NCBI GenBank assembly: GCA_963790325.1
Contig: CAWBNY010000003.1
Span: forward strand, 806,001-870,000
Reading direction: 5' to 3'
Origin: JAXDMK01 sp963790325
GTDB taxonomy: Bacteria > Actinomycetota > Acidimicrobiia > Acidimicrobiales > AC-14
Length of the DNA stretch: 64,000 nucleotides
Shown here: piece by piece, positions 8,193 to 15,876 of the stretch
Position numbering within the stretch: position 1 is the first letter of the stretch
How the letters are laid out: each line of letters opens with the position of its first letter
Notes under the pieces: model-generated
Databases searched by the model: none
What the model saw: the letters and a program-made list of their open reading frames with translations, nothing else
Told to the model about the DNA's origin: nothing
Translations under genes and position numbers: made by a program

Positions 8193-9206
8193 TCAGGCCG
8201 AGCGTTCCATGTCGGCCCCGTCCTGGCTGGGGGCGAGGCGGGGCTGGGGCACGGTGGCCAGCACCTTGGAGATGAGGTCGTCGACCAGCAGGCCGTCGGC
8301 CAGCGCCTCGTAGGACAGGACCAGCCGGTGGCGGAGCACGTCGTGGGCCACGTCGACCACGTCGGCCGGGAGCACGTAGTCGCGTCCCCGGAGGAGGGCG
8401 AGGGCGCGGGCGCCGGCCACCAGGCCGATGCTGGCCCGGGGGCTGGCCCCGTACTCGATGGCCGCCGCCAGCTCGGGCATGCCGTTGTCGGCGGGGGCCC
8501 GGGTGGACTGCACCAGCCGGACCGCGTAGTCGATGATCGCCCGGTGGGCGAAGACGGCGTCGCACGCGGCCTGGCACCGGACCAGCTGCTCCAGGCTCAG
8601 CACCTGGTGGGCGTGGGGCGGGTTGACGCTCATGCGCTGGACGATCTCGATCTCCTCGCCCCGGTCGGGGTAGTCGACGAGGATCTTCATGAGGAAGCGG
8701 TCGCGCTGGGCCTCGGGCAGGGGGTAGACCCCCTCCGACTCGATCGGGTTCTGGGTGGCCAGCACCAGGAACGGCCGGGGCACCGGGTAGGTGGTGCCCG
8801 CGATCGACACCTGCTGGGCCGACATGACCTCGAGGAGGGCCGACTGGACCTTGGCCGGGGCCCGGTTGACCTCGTCGGTGAGGACGAAGTTGGCGAACAC
8901 GGGGCCGAGCTCGACGTCGAAGGTCTCGGTGGAGGCCCGGAAGATGCGGGTGCCGACCAGGTCGGAGGGGATCAGGTCGGGGGTGAACTGGAGGCGGACG
9001 AACGTGCCGCCGACCACCTCGGCCAGGGTCTCCACGGCCAGGGTCTTGGCCAGCCCGGGGACGCCCTCCAGCAGGCAGTGGCCCCGGGCCAGCAGGCACA
9101 CCATCATCCGCTCGATCACCCGGTCCTGCCCCACGATCACCTTCTTGACCTCGAACAGGGCCTGTTCGAGGGATGCGGCGGCAGAGAGCGGAGAGGCGTC
9201 GGTCAT
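8193..9206 (-). CDS. MoxR-family AAA+ ATPase
   Basis: A 337-residue MoxR ATPase. Visible motifs are Walker A (LLEGVPGLAKTL, the MoxR form with A-K-T), Walker B and the following segment (VLTDEVNRAPAKVQSALLEVM), sensor 1 (LVLATQNPIE) and the arginine-finger region (LPEAQRDRFLMK). MoxR proteins act as chaperone-like ATPases that assemble or metallate protein complexes together with DUF58 and VWA partners, which follow directly. The ATG at 9206 overlaps the gpsA stop (ATGA), so gpsA-moxR-DUF58-VWA forms one coupled unit on the minus strand. Confidence 0.95.
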   Translation of the reverse strand: MTDASPLSAAASLEQALFEVKKVIVGQDRVIERMMVCLLARGHCLLEGVPGLAKTLAVETLAEVVGGTFVRLQFTPDLIPSDLVGTRIFRASTETFDVELGPVFANFVLTDEVNRAPAKVQSALLEVMSAQQVSIAGTTYPVPRPFLVLATQNPIESEGVYPLPEAQRDRFLMKILVDYPDRGEEIEIVQRMSVNPPHAHQVLSLEQLVRCQAACDAVFAHRAIIDYAVRLVQSTRAPADNGMPELAAAIEYGASPRASIGLVAGARALALLRGRDYVLPADVVDVAHDVLRHRLVLSYEALADGLLVDDLISKVLATVPQPRLAPSQDGADMERSA

Positions 9207-10267
9207 GCCGAAATGGTACGCCCCCGAACCTGTGAAGGGGCTGTGTCGGGGACGAGAAGCGTCGGTGAGAACGCTCCCGGCGCGAACTCGGGCTTGGCGT
9301 CCCGCCCCATGAGGAGGGGGACCACCTCGGCGGGCGACTTGCCGTGGTGGAGGACGGCCACCACCTGCTCGGCGATGGGCATCTCCACCCCGACCCGGGC
9401 CGCCAGCTCGACCACCGCCTCCGACGTGCGGACGCCCTCCGCCACCATCCGGGTGCCGCCGACGATCTCCTCGACCGTGCGGCCCTGGCTGAGCTGCTCG
9501 CCCACCCACCGGTTGCGGCTGTGGCGGCTGGTGCAGGTGGCCACCAGGTCGCCCATGCCGGTGAGCCCGGAGAACGTCACCGGCTCCCCGCCCAGGGCCA
9601 CCCCCAGCCGGGCCAGCTCGGCCAGACCCCGGGTGACCACCGCGCCCCGGGTGTTGTCGCCGAAGCCCATCCCGTCGGCCATGCCGGCGGCGATGGCGAT
9701 GACGTTCTTGAGGGCGCCGCCGAGCTCGCAGCCCACCACGTCGGGGTTGGTGTAGACCCGGAACGTCCCGGTGGTGAAGAGCTGCTGCAGCTCGTTGGCC
9801 AGGTGTTCGTCGGGGGTGGCGATCACGCTGGCGGTGGGCTGGCCGGCGACGATCTCGTCCACCAGGTTGGGACCGGTGAGCACGGCCAGGGGCTGGCCGG
9901 GCATGAGCTCGCCCACGATCTCGCTCATCCGCCGGAGGGCGCCCTGCTCGACGCCCTTGGTGAGGCTGACCACCGGGACCCCGGCGGCGATGTCGACGCG
10001 GCCCTCGTCGAGGACGGCCCGGAAGCCGTGCGAGGGCACCGCCATGACGACCACGTCGGCCCCGACCAGGGCCTCCTCCAGGTCGGCGGTGGCCGTGACC
10101 GGCGGGGCGAGGCGAAGGTCGGGCAGGTAGTCGGGGTTGCGTCCGTGGGCGCGGATGGCGGCGACGACCTCGGGACGGCGGGCCCACAGGGTGGTGGGGA
10201 CCTTGGCCGAGAGCATGGCCGCCATCGCCGTCCCCCACGACCCGGCGCCGACGACCGCCACCCTCAT
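9203..10267 (-). CDS. gpsA: Glycerol-3-phosphate dehydrogenase [NAD(P)+]
   Basis: GpsA reduces dihydroxyacetone phosphate to sn-glycerol 3-phosphate, the entry step of phospholipid synthesis. The 354-residue protein starts with the dinucleotide motif VAVVGAGSWGTA, keeps VSLTKGVE, the catalytic Lys region (VVGCELGGALKNVIAIAAGM, with Lys near residue 190) and the substrate-binding GLTGMGDLVATC and RNRWVGE. The length is slightly longer than E. coli GpsA, with an Ala/Pro-rich C-terminal tail that extends to the moxR start. TAGGGT lies 7 nt before the ATG. It leads the operon with MoxR, DUF58 and VWA genes. Confidence 0.96.
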   Translation of the reverse strand: MRVAVVGAGSWGTAMAAMLSAKVPTTLWARRPEVVAAIRAHGRNPDYLPDLRLAPPVTATADLEEALVGADVVVMAVPSHGFRAVLDEGRVDIAAGVPVVSLTKGVEQGALRRMSEIVGELMPGQPLAVLTGPNLVDEIVAGQPTASVIATPDEHLANELQQLFTTGTFRVYTNPDVVGCELGGALKNVIAIAAGMADGMGFGDNTRGAVVTRGLAELARLGVALGGEPVTFSGLTGMGDLVATCTSRHSRNRWVGEQLSQGRTVEEIVGGTRMVAEGVRTSEAVVELAARVGVEMPIAEQVVAVLHHGKSPAEVVPLLMGRDAKPEFAPGAFSPTLLVPDTAPSQVRGRTISA

Positions 10268-10274
10268 CGGGGCA

Positions 10275-10280
10275 ACCCTA
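10275..10280 (-). promoter_or_regulatory. -10 box TAGGGT of gpsA
   Basis: TAGGGT is 7 nt before the gpsA ATG. It fits a leaderless transcript for the gpsA-moxR-DUF58-VWA unit. Confidence 0.55.
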
Positions 10281-10285
10281 CGTGG

Positions 10286-12481
10286 TCACTGGCGGGAACC
10301 GAGGGCCGTCGAGCGCTGGACGCCCGACCCGTTGATGCAGTCCGGGTTGCTGGTGTCGAACGTGGTCACGACCGACCCGCTGAGCCCGGATGCGACCCAA
10401 TCCCCCCGGGGCGTGCGGGAGGCGGAGTTGGGGCGGAGCTGCACCGTCACCGACGCCAACCCCCCGTTGGCCACCCGGAGGGCGCCCGAGGGCAGGTCGA
10501 TGCAGTCCTGGGGGCCGGAGGCGGCGATGAAGTACTCGTCGCCCCGGTCGCGGAGCTCGAACTCGCCGTCGGTCCCCGACACCGCCAGCCGGAGGGTGCA
10601 GGGCGACGTCGAGCACTCGGAGCGGATGGTGTAGATCTTCTCGACCGTCTGACCGACCTGGGTGCCGAAGAAGCCGGTGGACTCGTAGACGACGAGTTGC
10701 ATCCGCCAGTCGCCCACGACGTCGGAGTCGGCGATCTCGGCCGCGGTGGGCCGCTCGGCCACGGGGACGTCGTCGCTGAAGCCGGCGGGCGGACCGAGGA
10801 CCGTGGTGCCGGAGCCGGAGGCGACCTGACCCGGTTCGTCACCGGTCCGGTCGCGGGTGACGGCGACGGCGATGCCCGCCCCCAACACGACGACGATCAA
10901 CGCCGCCAGGGCCCAGGTCCGGATGGGTTGGCGCCGGGGGACGGTCGGAGGGGCGGTCGCGGGGGCGGGCGGGGCCGGGGCCGGGGATCGCGTGGCGGCA
11001 GGCGTGGGAGCCGTCGGCACGGGGCCGGTGCGCCGCCTGCCCTTGTTCGACCTGGGGGGCGACGGCCTCTTGGGCGCCCGGGGCACCGCGGGCGTGGCGT
11101 GGACGGGGGTGGGCTCCGCCGGCACGTCGACGCCAGCCACGGACTCGTCAGGGGCGGCAGCCGGGGCGGTGGCCGGTGCCTCGGTCGCCGCCTCGGCGTC
11201 GTCGTCGGCGGCGGCTGCGGCGGCTGGAGGCTCGGCGTCGGCCTGGGCGTCGTCGGCGGCGGCGGCTGGCGGCTCGGCGTCGGCCTGGGCGTCGTCGGCG
11301 GGTTCAGGCTCGGCGTCGGCCGTCGGATTCGTCGGCGTCGGCGTCGGCCTGGGCGTCGGCGGCGTCGGCGGCTTCGTCGTCGGCGGGTTCAGGCTCGGCG
11401 TCGGCCTGGGCGTCGTCGGCGGCGTCGGCGCCAGCGTCGGCGTCGTCGTCGGCGGGTTCGGCTCGGCGTCAGCGTCGGCCTGGGCGGCGTCGGCGGCGTC
11501 GGCGTCGGCCGGTTCAGGCTCGGCGTCGGCGGCCACGGCCGGCGTGGCGACCTCGCCTCCATCGCCGTCGGCGTCGCCCTCGGCGGGGGCGTCGGCGTCG
11601 TCGGCTTCGTCGACATCGACCACCGCTCGGGTGTCGAGGGCGGTGCCATCGGGAGCCGGCTCGCCCGCCGGGTCGTCCCAGCCGACCCGGGTCGCCGCGT
11701 CGGGCTCGACCGGCGGTGTGATCAGCTCCGTCGTGACCACCCCCGGCGCCTTGGTCGCCAGGCCCGCCAGCGACGCCCGGCCCACCCAGTCCCGGCCGAA
11801 GTCGGACCGGGCCGCCTTCTCCAGCACGGCGAGGAAGGCGGCCGCGTCCTTGGGGCGACGCTTCTCGTTGGCGGACGTCGCCTGGTCGACGGCGGCGTCG
11901 ACCTTCCGGTGCCGGGTGGACCCGGTGGTCGCCGCCAGCAGGTCGAGGAGCACACCGGCCACTGCCGTCACGTCGGTGGCGGCGTCCGCCGGCGGGCGCC
12001 CGGGAAGTCCGGCGAACCCGAAACCCACCAGCATCGGCACCCCGCCGGACCCGACGACGATGCTCGAGGGCGAGATGTCGCCGTGGACGACCCATCGCTT
12101 CTGCACCGCCTCCAGCCCCCGGAGGACGCCGCACGTCAGGGCCACCGCCTGCTCGGACGTCAGCGGCCCGTCGCCCAGGACCTCGCCCAGCTCCCGCCCG
12201 TCGACCCAGTCCTCGACGACCCAGACCCGCCCGTCTCCCTCCACCACCTCCCGGATGGGCAGCACGTTGGGGTGGCCGACCTTGGCCAGCGCCTCCGCCG
12301 TCGAGCGCACCCGACCGACGAACGCCTCGTCGGCCGCCACCGCGGCGGACAGCTCGGTGACCGCCACCGCCTGCCCCGACGGGACGTGGCGGGCCCACGA
12401 CACCGCGCCGGTAGCGCCGACGGCGGCTCCGTCGGCGAGGGCGTAGTCGTCGAATCCCCCTACTGCTCCCCCTTTTCCCAC
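10286..12481 (-). CDS. Membrane pseudokinase with Pro/Ala-rich linker
   Basis: A 731-residue protein built as kinase-like domain (residues about 10-245), a roughly 250-residue low-complexity Ala/Asp/Glu/Pro linker, one membrane helix (WALAALIVVVLGAGIAVAVT) and a 170-residue extracytoplasmic domain with four Cys. It has the layout of actinobacterial PknB-type receptors, but catalytic residues are missing: the VAIK Lys is replaced (QAVAVTEL), the catalytic loop is HGDISPSSI without the Asn, and DFG reads VGFGFA without the Asp. It is probably a scaffold or sensor, not an active kinase. The external domain is not PASTA and I do not recognise it. GTG at 12481 is chosen, with TAGCCT 10 nt upstream; it is divergent from the phosphoesterase gene. 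Part of the linker is read out of frame relative to its own repeats (see repeat entry). Confidence 0.82.
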   Translation of the reverse strand: MGKGGAVGGFDDYALADGAAVGATGAVSWARHVPSGQAVAVTELSAAVAADEAFVGRVRSTAEALAKVGHPNVLPIREVVEGDGRVWVVEDWVDGRELGEVLGDGPLTSEQAVALTCGVLRGLEAVQKRWVVHGDISPSSIVVGSGGVPMLVGFGFAGLPGRPPADAATDVTAVAGVLLDLLAATTGSTRHRKVDAAVDQATSANEKRRPKDAAAFLAVLEKAARSDFGRDWVGRASLAGLATKAPGVVTTELITPPVEPDAATRVGWDDPAGEPAPDGTALDTRAVVDVDEADDADAPAEGDADGDGGEVATPAVAADAEPEPADADAADAAQADADAEPNPPTTTPTLAPTPPTTPRPTPSLNPPTTKPPTPPTPRPTPTPTNPTADAEPEPADDAQADAEPPAAAADDAQADAEPPAAAAAADDDAEAATEAPATAPAAAPDESVAGVDVPAEPTPVHATPAVPRAPKRPSPPRSNKGRRRTGPVPTAPTPAATRSPAPAPPAPATAPPTVPRRQPIRTWALAALIVVVLGAGIAVAVTRDRTGDEPGQVASGSGTTVLGPPAGFSDDVPVAERPTAAEIADSDVVGDWRMQLVVYESTGFFGTQVGQTVEKIYTIRSECSTSPCTLRLAVSGTDGEFELRDRGDEYFIAASGPQDCIDLPSGALRVANGGLASVTVQLRPNSASRTPRGDWVASGLSGSVVTTFDTSNPDCINGSGVQRSTALGSRQ
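11221..11550 (-). repeat. Degenerate ADD/EPEPADDAQADAEP linker repeats
   Basis: The linker of the pseudokinase is built from copies of a 30-45 bp unit (plus-strand core GGCGGGTTCAGGCTCGGCGT near 11298, 11393 and 11513, and a variant lacking one A near 11455). Upstream and downstream copies encode acidic AEPEPADDAQADAEP; the copies between about 11325 and 11460 are read one frame over, giving Thr/Pro runs such as TPRPTPSLNPPTT. Confidence 0.8.
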
Positions 12482-12491
12482 AGCTCGGTCG

Positions 12492-12497
12492 AGGCTA
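12492..12497 (-). promoter_or_regulatory. -10 box TAGCCT of the pseudokinase gene
   Basis: TAGCCT lies 10 nt before the GTG at 12481, inside the 55-bp divergent region shared with the phosphoesterase gene. Confidence 0.45.
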
Positions 12498-12521
12498 GCC
12501 GGGCGTCGGAGCCGGCTCCCG

Positions 12522-12527
12522 TACACT
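12522..12527 (+). promoter_or_regulatory. -10 box TACACT of the phosphoesterase gene
   Basis: TACACT sits 9 nt before the GTG at 12537, again fitting a leaderless start. Confidence 0.55.
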
Positions 12528-12536
12528 CGTTCCGAG

Positions 12537-13394
12537 GTGACCCGAAGCCAGCTCGTCATCGCCCAGCTGTCCGACCTGCACTGCGGGTCGCCGTTCTTCG
12601 ATGGCGAACTGCTGGCGGCGGCGGTCAAGGAGGTCATCGGCCTCGACCCCGACCTGGTGGTCGTCGGCGGCGACCTCACCCAGGAGGGCTACGCGGGCGA
12701 GTTCACCACCGCCCAGCACTACCTGGAGCCCCTGTTCGAGCACGGCCTCACCGTCCTCGTCATCCCCGGCAACCACGACTCCAAGAACGTGGGCTACCTC
12801 CACTTCCGGGACACGTTCGGCGTCGGCGACGTGGCCGACAAGGGCGACCGGGTCCTGTCCCTCACCCTGCCCGGCCGCGACGGCGCCCGGCCGATGCGGG
12901 TGCGGGTGGTGGCGATCGACTCGTCCAAGCCCGACCTGGCCGAGGGGGAGGTCGGCCGGGAGCGCTACACATGGATCCGCGACCAGTTCGCAGGTGAGGC
13001 CGACCTCAAGATCTTCGTCCTCCACCATCACCTGGTTCCCGTCCCCGGCACCGGCCGGGAGCGCAACACGGTCTGGGACGCGGGCGACGTGCTCGCCCTC
13101 CTCACCGACCTCAGGGTCGACCTGGTGCTGTCGGGTCACAAGCACGTCCCCCACGTGTGGCTCCTCGACCATGTGCTGATCGTCAACTCGGGCACCGTCT
13201 CGTCGCACCGGCTGCGGGGCTACACCCGGCCGTCCTACAACGTGTTGGAGGTTTCGACGGAGGAGGTTCGGGTGACCCTCAAGTACCCGGGTACGGGCGA
13301 GCGGCTGGCGGGTGTCCTCCACCGGGGGCGGATGGCCCTCGAGTCGAGCGCCGAGCTGGCCGGGATGTTCGCCAAGACCACGTGGAGGCCGTGA
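12537..13394 (+). CDS. Calcineurin-like metallophosphoesterase (CpdA/Icc type)
   Basis: A 285-residue soluble phosphoesterase. All five metal-binding motifs of the family are present: DLHCG (residues 13-17), GGDLTQ, PGNHDS, HHH near residue 163 and GHKH near 202. The arrangement resembles class III cyclic-nucleotide phosphodiesterases (CpdA/Icc), so hydrolysis of cAMP or another phosphodiester is a fair guess but not shown. It starts a tightly overlapped plus-strand run: its TGA shares a base with the next ATG (TGATG), followed by the ABM-like protein, CofC/FbiD and the PIG-L deacetylase. Confidence 0.88.
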   Translation: MTRSQLVIAQLSDLHCGSPFFDGELLAAAVKEVIGLDPDLVVVGGDLTQEGYAGEFTTAQHYLEPLFEHGLTVLVIPGNHDSKNVGYLHFRDTFGVGDVADKGDRVLSLTLPGRDGARPMRVRVVAIDSSKPDLAEGEVGRERYTWIRDQFAGEADLKIFVLHHHLVPVPGTGRERNTVWDAGDVLALLTDLRVDLVLSGHKHVPHVWLLDHVLIVNSGTVSSHRLRGYTRPSYNVLEVSTEEVRVTLKYPGTGERLAGVLHRGRMALESSAELAGMFAKTTWRP

Positions 13395-13702
13395 TGGCGG
13401 AATGCCTCAGGTTGTTCCAGAGCGCGGTCGACCCGGACGAGCTGGTGACGCTGCGCCGGCTGTTCCTCGACGACGTCCGGCCCGCCTTCGCCACCTGTGC
13501 CGGCTGCCTCGGCATCGAGCTGGCGGTGTGCGACCACACCAACGCGGGCGGACTGGTCGACGTGGACGCCATATCCCGGTGGACGTCGGCCGGGGAGATG
13601 GAGGCGGCTTTGGCGTCTCGGCCGATCCAGGAGGCGGTGGTGCGCTTCCGCTCGTTGCTGCGGCAGGAGCCGGTGGCCAAGGTGCTCACCGTGCTGGAGT
13701 GA
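13394..13702 (+). CDS. Small ABM-like (dimeric alpha/beta barrel) protein
   Basis: This 102-residue protein resembles antibiotic-biosynthesis-monooxygenase (ABM) domains in length and pattern: a Phe/Leu strand at the start, a helix (DPDELVTLRRLFLDDVRPAF), a Cys-containing turn (CAGCLG), a strand with an Asn/Gly turn (CDHTNAGGLVDV), and a final helix pair (AALASRPIQEAVVRFRSLL). Such folds act as small oxygenases or as ligand-binding dimers. No catalytic residues can be pointed to. The start ATG overlaps the phosphoesterase stop and its own stop overlaps the CofC start, so its role is likely tied to this operon. Confidence 0.65.
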   Translation: MAECLRLFQSAVDPDELVTLRRLFLDDVRPAFATCAGCLGIELAVCDHTNAGGLVDVDAISRWTSAGEMEAALASRPIQEAVVRFRSLLRQEPVAKVLTVLE

Positions 13703-14292
13703 CCTCCGGGCTCTCGGTCGGCCCGTTGGCCGTCCTCCTTCCGGTGAAGTCGTTCGGCGAGGCCAAGCGGCGGCTGGCGCCGGCGCTCGGCGACGTCGAA
13801 CGGGCCCGGCTGGCCCGGGCCATGGCCACGTCGGTGGTGGTGAGCGCTCGATCGCTGCCCACCGCGGTGGTGTGCGACGACGCCGACGTGGCCGCCTGGG
13901 CCCGCGACCTGGGGGCGCTCGTCGTCTGGGAGCCGGAGCGGGGGCTCAACCGGGCGGTGGAGGCGGGAGTCGAGCGGCTGGGCGGGGCCGGCGCCCGGCG
14001 GGTGATCGTCGCCCATGCCGACCTGCCCCTGGCCCGCGACCTGCGGTGGGTGGGACGGTTCGCAGGCGTGACGCTGGTGCCCGACCGCAGCGGTGGCGGC
14101 ACGAACGCCATCTGCGTGCCGACCGGAGCCGGCTTCACGTTCTCCTACGGACCGGGGTCGTTCGCCCGCCACGGGGCGGAGGCTCGGCGGCTGGGGCTGC
14201 CGGTGCGGGTGGTGCGGGAGCCGTCGCTGGCCGCCGACGTCGACCTGCCGGCGGATCTGGGGTTGGCGGCCTCACTGGTGTCCGCGTCGTGA
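13699..14292 (+). CDS. cofC: 2-phospho-L-lactate / PEP guanylyltransferase (F420 synthesis)
   Basis: A 197-residue nucleotidyltransferase of the CofC/FbiD family, which joins GTP to 2-phospholactate or phosphoenolpyruvate on the way to the deazaflavin cofactor F420. Key signs are the N-terminal LLPVKSFGEAKRRLAPAL (the VKxxxxAKxRL nucleotide-binding motif), GLNRAVEAGV, HADLPLARDL (metal-binding Asp) and DRSGGGTNAI. Length is standard. The GTG at 13699 overlaps the preceding stop (GTGA), and the stop overlaps the PIG-L gene. F420 is widespread in actinobacteria; in those that use PEP this enzyme is called FbiD. FbiA/FbiB are not in the window. Confidence 0.93.
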   Translation: MTSGLSVGPLAVLLPVKSFGEAKRRLAPALGDVERARLARAMATSVVVSARSLPTAVVCDDADVAAWARDLGALVVWEPERGLNRAVEAGVERLGGAGARRVIVAHADLPLARDLRWVGRFAGVTLVPDRSGGGTNAICVPTGAGFTFSYGPGSFARHGAEARRLGLPVRVVREPSLAADVDLPADLGLAASLVSAS

Positions 14293-15014
14293 GCGTCAAC
14301 CTGGCGATCCCGGCCCGGGCGCTGGCCATCGGCGCCCACCCCGACGACGTGGAGTTCGGCGCCGGCGGCACCCTGGCCAAGTGGGCCGCAGCCGGGTGTG
14401 AGATCTCGCACCTGGTGTGCACCGACGGGTCCAAGGGCTCGTGGGACCCGACCGACGACGTGGCGGCCCTGGTGGCCAGCCGCCAGGCCGAGCAGCAGGC
14501 CGCGTCCCGGGCGCTGGGCGGGATCGGCTCGGTCATCTTCCTGGGATGGCGGGACGGCGAGCTGGAGTCGGGCCTGCGGCAGCGGTGGGAGGTCTGCTAC
14601 TGGATCCGCCGGCTGCGTCCCGACGTGGTCCTCGGTCACGACCCGTGGAAGCGCTATCGGCTCCATCCCGACCACCGCCACGCCGGGTACCTGGCGGTGG
14701 AGGGCATCGTCGCCGCCCGCGACCCGCATTTCTTCCCGGAGCAGAAGCTCGACCACCACCGTCCTTCGGCGCTCCTGCTCTGGGAAGCGGACGAGCCCGA
14801 CCACACGGAGGACGTGTCGGGGTCGCTGGACGCCAAGATGGCGGCGTTGCTGGAGCACCGGAGCCAATACCGGTCGACGATGCACATCGAAGATCCGTCG
14901 TCGGAGGAGGAGGTCGAGGCCTTCCGGGCGACCGTGCGGGAGCGGGCATCGACCATGGGCCGCGACGCCGCTTTCCGCTACGGGGAGCGGTTCAAGCTCA
15001 TCACCCGCCTCTGA
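14289..15014 (+). CDS. PIG-L family (LmbE-like) deacetylase
   Basis: A 241-residue zinc-dependent N-deacetylase. The metal-binding signatures are AIGAHPDDVEFGAGG (AHPDD) and HPDHRHAG, both intact. PIG-L proteins remove acetyl groups from GlcNAc-containing substrates, for example in mycothiol synthesis (MshB) or in mycothiol-conjugate hydrolysis (Mca). Which substrate applies here cannot be read from the sequence. It closes the coupled phosphoesterase-ABM-CofC operon (GTGA overlap with cofC). Confidence 0.9.
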   Translation: MSVNLAIPARALAIGAHPDDVEFGAGGTLAKWAAAGCEISHLVCTDGSKGSWDPTDDVAALVASRQAEQQAASRALGGIGSVIFLGWRDGELESGLRQRWEVCYWIRRLRPDVVLGHDPWKRYRLHPDHRHAGYLAVEGIVAARDPHFFPEQKLDHHRPSALLLWEADEPDHTEDVSGSLDAKMAALLEHRSQYRSTMHIEDPSSEEEVEAFRATVRERASTMGRDAAFRYGERFKLITRL

Positions 15015-15152
15015 CGATTCCGGTGCGGCCTGGAGCCGGTCGAACTCGCCACCGCCTCCCTCGACCGCCTCCGCCCGACGTTTCGAACCTGACCGCAATC
15101 GTCCACTGTTCGCGCAAAAGCGCGGGTGGATCTACCTCGGTTGTGGCGGGAG

Positions 15153-15494
15153 CTACTGCTCCAGTTCGGCGGTCTCCGGCGGCGCCTCATCGGCCATCGG
15201 CGGAGCCTCCTCGGCGGCAGGCGGCGCCGGTTCGGCCATCGCAGGGGCGTCATCGGCGACGGGCGGGGCGGGCTCGACCACCGGCGGAGCAGCCTGGCGC
15301 GCGGCGGGGGCCTTGCGGGCAGTCGGGGCCTTCTTCACGGCCGGTGCCGTCTTGGCCGCCGACGCCCGCTTCTGGGGGGCCGCCTTCGCCGGCGCCGGCG
15401 ACTCGTCCACGACGGGCGGCTCCTCGTCGACGACGGCGGCCGGTGGCTCCTGCTCGACGGCGGCCGGCGGGTCCTCGGTGGAGGCGGGCGGCTC
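15153..15494 (-). pseudogene. Detached C-terminal tail of the HU-like protein
   Basis: Directly after the stop of the HU-like gene, the other reading frame stays open and encodes an Ala/Pro/Glu/Lys-rich tail: it begins DEPPASTEDPPAAVEQEPPA, continues through a basic section (PAPAKAAPQKRASAAK, VKKAPTARKAPAARQ) and ends with EEAPPMADEAPPETAELEQ. The composition matches the end of the upstream frame (EAPPAATEEAPPVVSE). Removing one G at GAGGGATGA (about 15491-15497) would join both into a 233-residue protein. It is best read as the frameshifted end of the same gene. Confidence 0.75.
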
Positions 15495-15855
15495 ATCCCT
15501 CGCTCACGACGGGCGGCGCCTCCTCGGTGGCGGCCGGCGGCGCCTCGACCACGTCGGCGGCCGCGTCCACCCCAGCCTCGTCGGCGGCATCCCCCCGCGA
15601 CGGCAGGTGCACCACCTTCTCGACCGTCTCGACGACCTTGGTCACCGCCGCCTTGGCCACGTCCTTCTTGGCCGAGGCGGCCTTGCCCGCCTTCTTGGCC
15701 ACCCCGACGACGCCGAACTTCGGCCACGAGATCTCGTCGCCCTTCTTGGCCGCCTTGCGGGCGGTGTCGAAGAAGGCGTCGAGCACCTTCTCCGCCTCCC
15801 GCTTGGCCACACCCGCACCCTTCGCCACCTGCGCCACCAACTCGGACTTCTTCAT
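15493..15855 (-). CDS. HU-like nucleoid protein (frameshifted)
   Basis: Residues 1-45 (MKKSELVAQVAKGAGVAKRE, then AEKVLDAFFDTARKAAKKGD) match the N-terminal dimerisation helices of HU/IHF proteins, and EISWPKFGVVGVAKKAGKAA follows where HU normally continues. The usual DNA-binding beta-arm is not recognisable. The rest is an Ala/Lys/Val/Pro tail like those on actinobacterial HU proteins (for example HupB), which compact DNA through Lys-rich tails. At 120 residues it stops in the middle of the low-complexity tail because of an apparent +1 shift. The start codon lies only 21 bp from the divergent lipoprotein GTG, and TATCCT is 8 nt upstream of the ATG. Confidence 0.8.
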   Translation of the reverse strand: MKKSELVAQVAKGAGVAKREAEKVLDAFFDTARKAAKKGDEISWPKFGVVGVAKKAGKAASAKKDVAKAAVTKVVETVEKVVHLPSRGDAADEAGVDAAADVVEAPPAATEEAPPVVSEG

Positions 15856-15863
15856 GGTCAGGC

Positions 15864-15869
15864 AGGATA
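15864..15869 (-). promoter_or_regulatory. -10 box TATCCT of the HU-like gene
   Basis: TATCCT is 8 nt before the HU ATG and lies 7 bp from the GTG of the divergent lipoprotein gene. The two transcripts must therefore start almost back to back. Confidence 0.5.
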
Positions 15870-15876
15870 GAGGGCC

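Noticed and set aside
11221..11550. CRISPR-like array in the repetitive region at 11.2-11.5 kb
   Set aside because: Units are degenerate, without unique spacers, and encode a low-complexity protein linker.
15111..15124. CGCGC-AAAA-GCGCG hairpin between PIG-L and HU tail as terminator
   Set aside because: Only a 5-bp stem without a T-run on either strand; too weak to call.
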